A stretch of 64,000 nt of DNA from an uncultured Candidatus Melainabacteria bacterium (GTDB taxonomy: Bacteria; Cyanobacteriota; Vampirovibrionia; Gastranaerophilales; Gastranaerophilaceae): positions 1 to 64,000 of the forward strand of contig CAKUZD010000005.1 of the NCBI GenBank assembly GCA_934718275.1. The letters run 5' to 3'. Made by a program: the position numbers and the translations under genes. Below are positions 15,986 to 25,800 of this stretch, in pieces (position 1 is the stretch's first letter; each line of letters starts with the position of its first letter). The notes under the pieces are model-generated. The model made no database searches and was not told where the DNA came from. It saw nothing but the letters and a program-made list of their open reading frames with translations.

Positions 15986-17212
15986 ATGGCAATATATAAT
16001 TATATAGCATTAAAAAATAATAAAGATATTGTTAAAGGTAAAATTGATGCGCAGAGCTTGAGAGAAGCTCGTGAAAGTATCAGGAAACTTGGCTTTATCC
16101 CTACTAAAGTTTATGAAGAAAGGGCCAAAGGCGAGGATGATGGCGAAAAGAAACCTAGTGTCAAAGCCGGTAAGGTTAAAAAACTTGGTTTGCAAGATAG
16201 AATGGATTTTACTTCAACTTTGCAAATTTTGGCACAATCAGGTATTCCGATTATTGAATCATTAATGTTTATTGAAAATGATGCCGCTAAACTTAAAGTC
16301 CGTCTTGTTGCAAAAGAGTTGAGGCGTCAGATTATGGCGGGTGCAACTTTTGCTGATACAATTGCAAAATATCCGGATCAATTTGGGCAAATCTATATTG
16401 GTTTGGTAAAAGCCGGTGAAGATTCCGGTGAACTTGAAAAAACATTACAACGTTTATTGGAATTGTTAGGAAAAGAAGCTGCAATCAGAGGTAAAGTTAT
16501 TGGTACTTTGATGTATCCGATGTTCGTAATTGTTTTGGCAGTTATTATTGTATTGGTTATGTTAATGTTTGTATTCCCTGTATTTAAAGAAATGTTTGAT
16601 GGTATGGGGAAAGAATTGCCTTGGATTACTGCAACATTGATGAGTGCCGGGATTTTCTTGAAAACTTATTGGTTCTTTGTTCCAATTATTTTGGGTTCAA
16701 TTTGCGGTTTCTTTACTTTCATTATGAGATGGCAGCCTAGTAAAAGAAAAATTGATGAATTTGTTTTAAAAGTACCTTTGTTAAGCGATTTAATTCAGTA
16801 TTCAAACTTCGCAAACTTTGTTGCCGTAATGCAAGTGGCTTATGATGCGGGTGTTCCGATTATTGAGTGTTTGTATTTGGCAAATGTTACCTTGACTAAT
16901 TATACGTTGAAAACTAAAATAGAAACTGCTACGTTAAAAGTTCAACAAGGTCAGCACTTGTCAATTGCACTTCGTTCTACCCGTGTAATGCCTAAAATGA
17001 TTTTGTTTATGATTGCAACAGGTGAACAGTCAGGTCGTTTAGGTGACATGTTGATGCAAGCTACGAACTTTATTGATAAAAAGCTTGATACTATTATTGA
17101 TACAATGACTAAAATGATTGAACCGATAATGTTGGTCGTAATCGGTAGTATTGTATTAACTCTTGCTTTGGCATTGTACTTACCATTGTTTAATTCTTAC
17201 ATGTCTGATTAA
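15986..17212 (+). CDS. gspF: Type II secretion/type IV pilus inner-membrane platform protein
   Basis: GspF/PilC is the polytopic platform that couples the ATPase to pilin insertion. The 408 aa show the family N-terminus (YNYIALKNNKDIVKGKIDAQSLREAR). Two T2SSF repeats follow (RMDFTSTLQILAQSGIPIIESL and YSNFANFVAVMQVAYDAGVPIIECL). Membrane segments lie near 170-195, 222-245 and 378-402. GAGAAACG precedes the ATG. It is the last clear member of the operon; no gspG, prepilin peptidase or gspL/M is present. Partners must lie elsewhere, such as the pseudopilins at 19077 and 61678. Confidence 0.92.
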   Translation: MAIYNYIALKNNKDIVKGKIDAQSLREARESIRKLGFIPTKVYEERAKGEDDGEKKPSVKAGKVKKLGLQDRMDFTSTLQILAQSGIPIIESLMFIENDAAKLKVRLVAKELRRQIMAGATFADTIAKYPDQFGQIYIGLVKAGEDSGELEKTLQRLLELLGKEAAIRGKVIGTLMYPMFVIVLAVIIVLVMLMFVFPVFKEMFDGMGKELPWITATLMSAGIFLKTYWFFVPIILGSICGFFTFIMRWQPSKRKIDEFVLKVPLLSDLIQYSNFANFVAVMQVAYDAGVPIIECLYLANVTLTNYTLKTKIETATLKVQQGQHLSIALRSTRVMPKMILFMIATGEQSGRLGDMLMQATNFIDKKLDTIIDTMTKMIEPIMLVVIGSIVLTLALALYLPLFNSYMSD

Positions 17213-17221
17213 TGGTGGTTT

Positions 17222-18025
17222 ATGGGAAAGACGTACGTAATTACCGGAACTACATCAGGCATAGGAAAAGCTTTATTACAAAAGCTTGTAAATGGAAATA
17301 CTGTTTTTGCAGGTTATAGAAATGAAAAGTATGCTCAAGATTTAGAGCAAATTGGTGCAATACCTTTTTATATTGATATGGAGCGAAAAGAAAGTATTTC
17401 GCAAGCTGCAGCATTTATAAAATCAAAAACAAATAAAATTGACACATTGATAAATGTAGCAGGTTGTGTTGTTGCAGGAGTAATGGAAAAAATTTCTGTG
17501 GATAATTTGAGGAAACAATTTGAGGTAAATACTTTTTCGCATATTGATTTTACTCAAAAATTACTACCATTACTTGATAGTTCAAAGGTTATAAATATAA
17601 GTTCGATGTCCAGTTTTGGGATTTTCCCGTTTGTAGCACCTTATTGTGCCTCAAAAAGAGCTTTAGATATTTTATTTAATGCTATGTTGCTAGAGTCAGG
17701 TTTAAAAGTTGTTTCGATTAAACCGGGAGTTATTGCAACTCCCCTTTGGGATAAGTCTGTAGAGCTAAATAAAGAGTCAATTAACAACTGCAAAGATTAT
17801 GACAAAGAAATGAAATATATGGTCGCCAATGCTCATAAAAATGGTCAAGAAGGTTTGAATGTAAATAGAGTTGTAGATTTAATAGTTAAGGTGGATGCTT
17901 TAAATAACCCGAAACCTTCTTATACAGTTGGCAAAGATGCAAAATTCGCAGAATTTGTTTCTAAACTTCCGTTTGCTTGGCAAAATAAATTGATTAAGTT
18001 TGGGATGAAAAGAAAGTTTGGGTAA
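17222..18025 (+). CDS. Short-chain dehydrogenase/reductase
   Basis: The 267 aa have the SDR cofactor motif TGTTSGIG at 8-15, NVAG in the strand-4 position, catalytic Ser in INISSMSSFG, and the YCASK (YxxxK) pair. The substrate cannot be told. The pattern resembles classical SDRs near retinol/steroid-type or fatty-acyl oxidoreductases (KPGVIATPLWDKS after the active site). It begins 9 bp after gspF, so it may be read from the secretion operon, although its role there is unclear. It ends before a repeat-rich region with no obvious terminator. Confidence 0.85.
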   Translation: MGKTYVITGTTSGIGKALLQKLVNGNTVFAGYRNEKYAQDLEQIGAIPFYIDMERKESISQAAAFIKSKTNKIDTLINVAGCVVAGVMEKISVDNLRKQFEVNTFSHIDFTQKLLPLLDSSKVINISSMSSFGIFPFVAPYCASKRALDILFNAMLLESGLKVVSIKPGVIATPLWDKSVELNKESINNCKDYDKEMKYMVANAHKNGQEGLNVNRVVDLIVKVDALNNPKPSYTVGKDAKFAEFVSKLPFAWQNKLIKFGMKRKFG

Positions 18026-18035
18026 AAAGATTTAG

Positions 18036-18064
18036 CAAGATTCTTCGCTCCGCTCAGAATGACG
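18036..18064. repeat. Short palindromic repeat (TTCGCTCCGCTCAGAATGAC type)
   Basis: GATTCTTCGCTCCGCTCAGA followed by ATGACGG lies right after the SDR gene. Relatives are at 34761-34787, 36300-36394 and 62490-62513. It is a dispersed intergenic family with no coding capacity. Confidence 0.6.
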
Positions 18065-18068
18065 GAGG

Positions 18069-18346
18069 CTTGTAGGGCGGTGGTACCTACCCCGCCAATA
18101 TTTGGCATTTAATAAGCTGGATTGTTTCGCTATCGCTCACAATGACGTAATTAATTTTTTGTCTTAATAGAACGAGGGAAATTTCCGTCATGTTGAGGTG
18201 AAGCCGAAACATCGCATGGTTGGTGAAATTTAAGACCTCACCCTACCCTGCTTGGTTGTTCGCGTTTAACGGGTCTGCACAGTCTTGCACTTCTGCAAGT
18301 CTGTTCGCCCTCAGCTCACAATCCGCCTCCCACAAGGGGCGAGGGG
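18069..18346. repeat. 278-bp direct repeat, copy A
   Basis: Copy A matches copy B (18431-18707) almost base for base. It contains a REP-like hairpin (GGCGGTGGTACCTACCCCGCC, one base bulged), a GTTTCGCTATCGCTCACAAT module, a module around GAAGCCGAAACATCGCATGG, and a GC-richer tail ending CAAGGGGCGAGGGG. Its composition is much richer in G+C than flanking genes. The open frames inside are fortuitous. Confidence 0.85.
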
Positions 18347-18430
18347 TATATAGAAGTATTGGAAATATGAAAGAAAGAAACTTATCTGATAAGGTCTTTT
18401 CACGTTTCACTTCTCACTTCTCGCTAAAGT

Positions 18431-18707
18431 CTTGTAGGGCGGTGGTACCTACCCCGCCAATATTGAAATTAATCAGCTGGATTGTTTCGCTATCGCTCAC
18501 AATGACGTAATTAATTTTTTGTCGTTAATAGAACGAGGGAAATTTCTGTCATGTTGAGGCGAAGCCGAAACATCGCATGGTTGGTGAAATTTAAGACCTC
18601 ACCCTGCCCTGCTTGGTTGTTCGCGTTTAACGGGTCTGCACAGCCTTGCACTTCTGCAAGTCTGTTCGCCCTCAGCTCACAATCCGCCTCCCACAAGGGG
18701 CGAGGGG
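18431..18707. repeat. 278-bp direct repeat, copy B
   Basis: This is the second tandem-like copy, 84 bp after copy A. The spacer carries CTTTTCACGTTTCACTTCTC, a piece of another repeat family found at 28617-28739 and 44655-44829. The few differences (for example one extra T near 18524) show it is not an assembly echo of copy A. Confidence 0.85.
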
Positions 18708-18732
18708 ACAGTTCAGTTCAATTATTCGATAG

Positions 18733-18966
18733 TTATTTTTTTCTTAAAATAATTTCATATCCCAATATATCTAGAATTTCTGACAACTCAGAAACACGAA
18801 AAGTTTTATTTCGAAGCTTGTTGCTCAAATTTCGATTGCTGTCGGTTTTATTATATTTGTAATTAACTAACTCTTTTACTCTTTTTACGGTTAACCCGTC
18901 TAATGCAGAAAGATATTTTATTTGTTGTGCCAAATTTTCTGTTTCAAGTTTTATTTCTCTTTTCAT
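18733..18966 (-). CDS. Small HTH-like protein, putative regulator
   Basis: The 77-aa product starts MKREIKLETENLAQQIKYLS and ends in ELSEILDILGYEIILRKK. The central region (LDGLTVKRVKELVNYK, then SNRNLSNKLRNKTFRVSELSEIL) has the helix spacing of Cro/C1-type helix-turn-helix proteins. Small proteins with the tail RVSELxEILDILGYEI are common, usually annotated as putative HTH proteins; function is not established. It is divergent from the pseudopilin gene. A 16-bp inverted repeat in the shared promoter region would suit a small autoregulator. No Shine-Dalgarno is visible. Confidence 0.6.
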   Translation of the reverse strand: MKREIKLETENLAQQIKYLSALDGLTVKRVKELVNYKYNKTDSNRNLSNKLRNKTFRVSELSEILDILGYEIILRKK

Positions 18967-18979
18967 TCAAAAATGATAC

Positions 18980-19037
18980 TATTCATTAGTGAATAAAGAC
19001 AATATATATTGACTTAATTCATTATATAGTGTACAAT
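18980..19037 (+). promoter_or_regulatory. Pseudopilin promoter with adjacent operator-like dyad
   Basis: TTGACT (19009-19014), 17 bp and TACAAT (19032-19037) form a good promoter for the gene at 19077. Upstream, 18980-18995 is a perfect inverted repeat TATTCA-TTAG-TGAATA, between this promoter and the divergent HTH-like gene. A half-site (ATTCATTA) recurs in the promoter spacer at 19017-19024. Confidence 0.6.
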
Positions 19038-19076
19038 GAGAATAAATGGGTGAATTTATATAACAGAGGAGCTTGA

Positions 19077-19808
19077 ATGGAAAATAAATTAGGCTGTATA
19101 TTGACCGCAGGTTCTATGCGTGTAGCTCGTTGGAGTAATGATAAAAAATTTGCTTTTACATTAGCAGAAGTTTTAATAACTTTAGGGATAATCGGTGTGG
19201 TTGCTGCTATGACTTTACCTGTTTTAATTGGTAATTATCAGAAAAAAGCGACTGTAGCCAAATTGCAAAAGGCCTATACAATTTTAAATCAGGCTCTAAA
19301 ACAATCTGAGTTAGATAATGGTGATTATCAATATTGGGATAGTACTGATAGTATGATGCCTCTTGATTATGTACAAAAATATTGGCAACCTTATTTTAAA
19401 GAAACAAAACTTTGTAAAACTTCTAGTGAATGCGGATATGATAATATCTCCCCTTGGCTTTATATGAATAGAGAAAAATGTCCTTATGCTGTTGCAAGAG
19501 AAGATTTAAGGATAGGTATTTTGACTTCTGATGGCATATTGTATTCTATTTCTATTAGAGAAGGTGATGAAGGCAGTTATGCTGCAAATAAAATTGTTAT
19601 GGTTGATATAAACGGACCAGCAAGACCAAATGTAGTTGGTAAAGATGTATTTGTTTTTGATAGGACTGAAAATGGTATTAAGCCTAAATATTATGCCTCA
19701 AGCGGCAGTTATGTGGATTCGAATTGTTCAAAAAACAGAAACGGTTTTGCTTGTGCTGCAAAAATAATGAAAGACGGATGGCAAATTAAAAGCGATTATC
19801 CATGGTAG
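19077..19808 (+). CDS. Prepilin-type pseudopilin with long leader
   Basis: The 243-aa protein has a type IV prepilin N-terminus: a basic leader ending KKFA, then FTLAEVLITLGIIGVVAAMT (from residue 27) with the essential Glu at mature position 5. The residue before cleavage is Ala instead of the usual Gly, and the leader is 26 residues. The globular part is Cys/Tyr-rich and ends CSKNRNGFACAAKIMKDGWQ. That tail closely matches the pseudopilin at 61678 (ARVINDGWK). AGAGGAG precedes the ATG, and a strong promoter lies upstream. It is probably assembled by the GspE/GspF machinery 2 kb upstream. Role as minor pilin, DNA uptake or secretion is undetermined. Confidence 0.85.
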   Translation: MENKLGCILTAGSMRVARWSNDKKFAFTLAEVLITLGIIGVVAAMTLPVLIGNYQKKATVAKLQKAYTILNQALKQSELDNGDYQYWDSTDSMMPLDYVQKYWQPYFKETKLCKTSSECGYDNISPWLYMNREKCPYAVAREDLRIGILTSDGILYSISIREGDEGSYAANKIVMVDINGPARPNVVGKDVFVFDRTENGIKPKYYASSGSYVDSNCSKNRNGFACAAKIMKDGWQIKSDYPW

Positions 19809-19859
19809 TGATTACAAAAAATTTTATTCATGCTAAAGTGGTTTTAAAAGAGGTAAAAT

Positions 19860-21170
19860 ATGAAAATAGCTTTATTAAATCACGGATGCGCAAAAAATTT
19901 AGTAGATTCTGAACTTATGCTTGGATTATTGGCTCAAAGAGGGCACGAAGTTACTTTAGATGAAAAGGATGCAGATATTGTAGTTGTTAATACCTGTTCT
20001 TTTATTCATGATGCAGAAAAAGAATCTGTTCAATCTATTTTACAGATGGTTCAGGATGGTAAAAAAGTCATTGTTACCGGTTGTTTGCCTCAAAAATATA
20101 AAGGAGAATTAAAAAAAGCTATTCCGGAAATTTCCGGTATGATTGGAACTTCTGATATAAAAGAAATAGTTGATGTTGTCGATAAAGTTGTCGGAGATAA
20201 AAAGGGGTACATGGAACATGTTTCAGAAAAACCTGAGTATATTTATCCTGAAAATATTGAAAGACAACAAATTACAGTTGGAGCAAGTTCTTATATAAAA
20301 ATAGCTGATGGCTGTAATTATCATTGTGGATATTGTATTATTCCTCAACTTAGAGGAGAATACCATTCCAGAACAATTGAAAATATTTTAGAAGAAGCAA
20401 CTTCTTTGGTAAAAAAAGGGGTAACTGAAATTGTTCTTATAGCTCAAGATACAACCAGTTATGGTATTGATTTGTATGGAAAGCAGATGTTGCCAAAGCT
20501 TTTGGAAGAACTAAATAAAATTGAAGGTTTGGGTTGGATAAGGATTATGTATGCATATCCGACACAGGTTACGGATGAATTGATAGAGGCAATTGCCAAA
20601 TTGGATAAAGTTGTAAAATATATTGATTTGCCTTTACAGCACAGTAATGCGAAAATTTTGCAGGCAATGAGACGCCCTGTTATGGATTATGAAGTTCTTG
20701 TAAATAAAATAAGAACCAAAATTCCTGATGTTTCCATAAGAACTGCGTTTATTGTCGGTTACCCGGGGGAAACGGATGAACAATTTAATGAACTTTATGA
20801 GTTTGTGAAACGGGTGAAATTCGAAAAAATGGGGGTATTTGAGTATTCTCGAGAAAAAAATACTGTTTCTTATTCTATGGACTCTCAAGTTCCTGCTAAA
20901 ATTAAGAGACAAAGACATAAAAAACTTATGGCTTTACAAAAGAAAATTTCGAGAGAAGTTAATGAGGCTTATGTTGGTAAGATTTTACCTTGTATTGTAG
21001 AAGGTTTTACAGATGACGGATTGATATTAATGCGTTCACAGCATGATGCTCCGGAAATTGATGGAATGGTTTATGCAGAGTCTAAAGAACCGGTAGTTCC
21101 GGGAGATATTGTGAATGTTTTAATAAATCGTGCAGATGATTATGATTTGTTTGGTGTTTTGCAAGATTAA
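19860..21170 (+). CDS. rimO: Ribosomal protein uS12 methylthiotransferase
   Basis: RimO uses two iron-sulfur clusters and SAM to methylthiolate an Asp of ribosomal protein S12. The 436 aa have the N-terminal UPF0004 domain with Cys10, Cys46 and Cys80 (CAKNLVDSE, NTCSFI, TGCLPQ). The radical-SAM CxxxCxxC (CNYHCGYC, about 152-159) and a C-terminal TRAM domain (YVGKILPCIVEGFTDDGLI) follow. The strings LNHGCAKNLVDSE and PLQHSNAKILQAMRR favour RimO over MiaB. AGAGG lies upstream of the ATG. It follows the pseudopilin by 51 bp and precedes a flippase gene. Confidence 0.93.
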   Translation: MKIALLNHGCAKNLVDSELMLGLLAQRGHEVTLDEKDADIVVVNTCSFIHDAEKESVQSILQMVQDGKKVIVTGCLPQKYKGELKKAIPEISGMIGTSDIKEIVDVVDKVVGDKKGYMEHVSEKPEYIYPENIERQQITVGASSYIKIADGCNYHCGYCIIPQLRGEYHSRTIENILEEATSLVKKGVTEIVLIAQDTTSYGIDLYGKQMLPKLLEELNKIEGLGWIRIMYAYPTQVTDELIEAIAKLDKVVKYIDLPLQHSNAKILQAMRRPVMDYEVLVNKIRTKIPDVSIRTAFIVGYPGETDEQFNELYEFVKRVKFEKMGVFEYSREKNTVSYSMDSQVPAKIKRQRHKKLMALQKKISREVNEAYVGKILPCIVEGFTDDGLILMRSQHDAPEIDGMVYAESKEPVVPGDIVNVLINRADDYDLFGVLQD

Positions 21171-21223
21171 TTAAAAGATAGTATAATATATAAATGTTTT
21201 ATAAAAATTAGTGAGAAAAACAA

Positions 21224-22687
21224 ATGGAATTAGAATATATAGAAAATAGGGAAGTTGAAAGAAATCAATTAAAGGCAATCTTTAGAGATATGTTAAAGTA
21301 TTCTCCGTCAAAGATAGTTGGTATGATTGGAAATGCTTTGATAGTTCCTGTTTATACGAGTTTATTATCTCCTGAGCAATACGGATTATATTCTCTATCT
21401 ATTGCTGTTTTGTCTTTTTTATGTATCATATTTTCTGATTGGGTTGGATTATCGGGCTTACGTTTTTTTAAGTGCCATCAGATGTCACAAGATATGCCAA
21501 AATATTTAACAACGCTTGTAACGATGCTTGCGACTAATTTATTTTTGATGTTTGTTTTGGCTTTTATATTTAGGCATAATTTTTATTCATTTTTCCATAT
21601 TCCGGTAAAATACTTTTTTGCAATTTTATTGTTAATTATTCCGGTTGCAATTCGAGCTTTGTTGTTCCAATTGCTAAGAGCTCAGTTGAAGGCGGCCTCT
21701 TTTACGCTTTCTACAATTGTTAACCAATTTTTAACAATTTTGTTGTCTATATTTTTTGTTAAATTCTTCCATTTGGGAGCTGTTGCTTTGCTTTTAGGTA
21801 TGGGAGTATCTATATCATTGATTGATTTGTTATTAATTTATCAGAGTAATATTTTATCATGGTTTAGATTTCAAAAAGTTGAATGGAAGTCTGTATTGCC
21901 AATTATAAATTATGGAATTCCGATTGCTGCAACTTCTTTGAGTGCATGGATAATTAATCAAAGTAATAAACTTATCATGAATAGTATTCATGGATTTTCT
22001 CAAGTTGGTATTGTAGGGGTTGCTTATGGTTTAACTTTGCCATTGTTAATGACAATTTTTTCAATAATTACTGTTGCTGCAATCCCAAGAATTATTAATA
22101 TGTATGAAGAAAAAATTGATGTAAGACCTTTAGTGTCGAGGTTCACAGGATACTATATAATGGTTGCTTTACCTGTGATTACGGTGATTTCTTTGTATGC
22201 TACAGATTATGTTCAATTGATGTCATCTAATGATAAATTTTTAATTGCATTTAAACTTGTTCCTTATTTCGCATTTGGTACATTTTTTATGGCGTTAACA
22301 GATTATACGACTTTGCAATATCATCTTGCAAATAAAACTTATTTTGATTTTGTAATTAAACTGGCTTCCGGAATTGCGAATATTGTTTTAAATATATTAC
22401 TAATTCCGAAATTAGGTTTAATAGGTGTAGGGATTGCTACTTTATGTGCAAATTTCTTGTACTTTTTGTTAAGTATAATAATTGTTCTTCCCGGTTTGAG
22501 GTTAATCTTTCCAAGATTAATAATGTCGAGAATGGCTATTGCTTTTGTTCCATTTACGGCTTTGTATTTTGTATTTGATAAATATATTCATTTGCCGGCT
22601 TTGTTTGAAATGTTGAGTTTGATGTTTGTATTTTATATTTGCTACTTTACTTTAACAAAAACTGTAATGAAGCGTACGGAGCAATAA
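21224..22687 (+). CDS. Polysaccharide/lipid-linked oligosaccharide flippase (Wzx-like)
   Basis: The 487 aa form about 12-14 hydrophobic segments throughout, with the N-terminal motif SKIVGMIGNALIVPVYTSLLSPEQYGLYSL. This motif is standard in polysaccharide biosynthesis (RfbX/Wzx, MATE-like) proteins. Such proteins flip undecaprenyl-linked sugar units across the inner membrane. No glycosyltransferase or polymerase genes surround it, so the substrate is unknown. A start with only a weak GAG site (GTGAGAAAAACAA before ATG) is the first in frame. It ends 205 bp before the adhesin gene. Confidence 0.85.
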   Translation: MELEYIENREVERNQLKAIFRDMLKYSPSKIVGMIGNALIVPVYTSLLSPEQYGLYSLSIAVLSFLCIIFSDWVGLSGLRFFKCHQMSQDMPKYLTTLVTMLATNLFLMFVLAFIFRHNFYSFFHIPVKYFFAILLLIIPVAIRALLFQLLRAQLKAASFTLSTIVNQFLTILLSIFFVKFFHLGAVALLLGMGVSISLIDLLLIYQSNILSWFRFQKVEWKSVLPIINYGIPIAATSLSAWIINQSNKLIMNSIHGFSQVGIVGVAYGLTLPLLMTIFSIITVAAIPRIINMYEEKIDVRPLVSRFTGYYIMVALPVITVISLYATDYVQLMSSNDKFLIAFKLVPYFAFGTFFMALTDYTTLQYHLANKTYFDFVIKLASGIANIVLNILLIPKLGLIGVGIATLCANFLYFLLSIIIVLPGLRLIFPRLIMSRMAIAFVPFTALYFVFDKYIHLPALFEMLSLMFVFYICYFTLTKTVMKRTEQ

Positions 22688-22691
22688 CGGG

Positions 22692-22731
22692 TTAATATTT
22701 GTTAATAATATAGCAACAAAAATTTTTCTCG
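22692..22731 (+). promoter_or_regulatory. 14-mer and A/T-tract motif upstream of the adhesin gene
   Basis: The exact 14-mer TTAATATTTGTTAA (22692-22705) is followed at 22711-22731 by TAGCAACAAAAATTTTTCTC. That is the same core as the motifs at 10167 and 56768. The two recurring signals lie side by side in the 205-bp space before the adhesin gene. Confidence 0.4.
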
Positions 22732-22892
22732 GATTTTAGTATTTGAGATAGTGTAGACTTGTGTGCAAATTTATTAAGGAAATGTAATAAAAAATGGAAA
22801 ATATATTACTCTCTTGATAGAATTTGTGTAGCTAGTCGAATTTTAATATAAAAATAATTTATAAATTAGGGAAAATATTTGAAAGGAAAAGC

Positions 22893-25800
22893 ATGATTAA
22901 GATAAAAGCAGGTAAAAGAAAAGCAGTTGCTTCTGCATTGACGTTTTGTTTCTTTTTACAACAATCTTTCTGCTTACAGGTTATGGCAACAACTATTTCC
23001 GGAGTAACCGGCAATAATGGTGTTTATGATATTACTCCAACCGCTAAAAATCCGGCCGGAGACATTGGCTTTCGAAAATATCAGAATTTTGATTTGAGTC
23101 AAGGAGATATTGCAAATCTTATATTTCACCTTCAAGGTCAGGATTTGTCTACTTTTGTAAACCTTGTTGATAACCAAATTAATATTCAGGGGATTGTGAA
23201 TGCTGTTAACAAGAGTGGTGCTTTTAATGACGGGCATGTTGTATTTGTTTCTCCAAACGGCATGATTGTCGGTTCTAGCGGAGTTTTGAATGTTGGTTCT
23301 TTATCTGTTATGACCCCTGATAATGAAACTTATGAAAAGTATAAAAGTGATTTGAGACGTCCGTCTTTGATTGCTGATTATAAATCTAAGCTTGGAGAAG
23401 GTACGGCTGCTGTAAAAATAGATGGAAGTGTTCTTGCTCGTAATTTTGTAGATATTAATGCTGCAGATGTAAATATTGGTCAAAATGCTTTAATTATGGC
23501 AGGTGTTAAAGACGCAACAAAGATTGTTTCAAACAGACAAGCAGAAGCTTTATTTAATAAATTGGTTAATACTGACAATATGAATTTGAATTCGTTCAAA
23601 AATGATAATGGAAGTATTTTGATAAAATCTTATGGGGCAAATGGAGGAACTAATATTGCAGGTACTATGAAAAACTATGGTACAGGCAGTGTAGAAGTTA
23701 CAAACCAAGGTTCTAAAGGTATTAATGTTTCAGGAAAATCTTTGAATTCAAATGGTGATACATTATTGACAAATAAAAAGGGTGAAGTTAATGTATCAGG
23801 AATTGTTGCAAATCAAGGCGGAAAATTACTTGTAGATAACACCGGTGATGGGGTTTTGATTGCCTCTACAGGTTTGTTAAGCAATTGTGGCGGAGAATTA
23901 ATTGTTACTAATACGGGTGCTAACGGTGTAAATATTGCAAATGGAGGCTTGGTTAACAATTTTACTAACAGTGCAAATATTATTAATTCAGGTAAAAATG
24001 GAATTAATGTAAAAGGGCATGTTAAGGCAAATGGTATTAACATAACAAATAAAAATTCAAATGTTATATTAGGAGATTCTACCGGTAGTAATAATTTAAA
24101 TTCTACAGCTAATGTAAATATCCAAATTAATAACGGGAATTTGCTTAACTATGGAACTAAAGAGACATTGATAAAAGCTTCAAATGATTTAAATATAAAT
24201 GTTAAAAATGGAGCAGTTGGCAAAGAAGTTGGTCCTTGTGACGGTGATGCTTGTACAGGTATTGGTACAAATGCCAGAGATTTAACAAAATCAGTTAATG
24301 TAAATGTTGGTGGGAATGTTAAGGCAGTAAGTACAAAAGGCTCAAATGAGTCGTTGATTAATATAGCAAGTTTGAATAATAATATGAATGTTGATCAGAT
24401 TAAGGCTGATGGTAGAGTAATTCTCCTAGCGGACAGTTCTGTAAAAGGTTCAAAAGCGTACGATATAATTAATGCTTCAACGAATTCTAAAACACCGAAT
24501 GTTGAAGGTACCGGAATTTCAATTATTTCCAGTGGAAATATCGGTTCTAAAGACAAAGCTTTAACTTTTAGACAAAATGGTGTTGAACATATTTTTTATG
24601 GTGATGACGCTACAAAACCACACGTTGTGACAGATATTAATAAGCCAAAACAAGGTGTTGATTTGTTGGCTATTAATGACATTAATGTTAAAGGATTAGA
24701 TAAAGCTGATGGAACAAAACTTGATACTAATGCTTGTGCGATAATTTCTCGTAACGGAGTGGTAAATGCAGAATTTTCCGGTGATGTTTACGTAAGAGAA
24801 ACAACTGCGAAAAATGTTAACCTAACAACTCGTGGAAAAAACATGTATATTGAAAATCTTGGGGAAGTTCCTACTTATTCTCAAGATTATTATGGCCCAA
24901 ATGGTGTAAAGTTGGAAAAAGCAAAACTTGTTGCTCTTGATTTAGGTAGTTACAAAAATCCAAGTGAAGCACCTGAATATGAACATGCTGCGGACTCAAC
25001 AATTGTTGTTAAAAATGGTACTATCTATGGTAAAGGACAAGGTAGACCGGCAAAAGAACAAGATTTGACAATGGTTGCAGATAATGCTTATGCCGGCGGG
25101 TATTATTTTAATATGGGGAAACATAGACCTGACGGCAAATCTACTTTAACTGTTGATGGAACAACAAATCCTTTGAAAAATGGAACTGATTCTTCAATGC
25201 CTGTTTCTATCAGAACAAAAGCTGTAAGACCGGAAGATGTTACTGCAATTGGTGAAGATAAAAATGACAGAAACTATTATTATGGTGGAAGTTCTCAGGG
25301 GGATGATCCAAATTATGATGGTGTTGATAACCCCAATAAACAAGGTTCGAATGAAGATGATGATAACTTAGTTGTGCCAAAAGAAGATGAACCAGATTAT
25401 CCGTTGGATACAGATACCGATACGGATACCGATATTGACACAGATACGGATACAGATCTTGACAGTGACACAGACACAGATATTGATACAGATACTGATG
25501 TTGATACTGACACAGATGTAGACACTGATAATGATACCGATACTGATATGGATACGGATAGTGATACCGATACGGATACCGATATTGATACAGACACCGA
25601 TACTGATTTAGATACTGATACAGACACGGATATTGACACTGATACCGATACCGATATTGATACGGATACAGACGCAGATAGTGATACCGATACTGATACG
25701 GATGTCGACACAGATACCGATACTGATACAGATTCTGATATTGATACAGACACCGATACGGATTTAGATAGTGATACCGACACTGATACAGATACAGATG

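Noticed and set aside
18220..18862. Open frames inside the 278-bp repeats
   Set aside because: Both copies give the same peptide only because the DNA is duplicated. The sequence is made of palindromic modules and lacks start signals.
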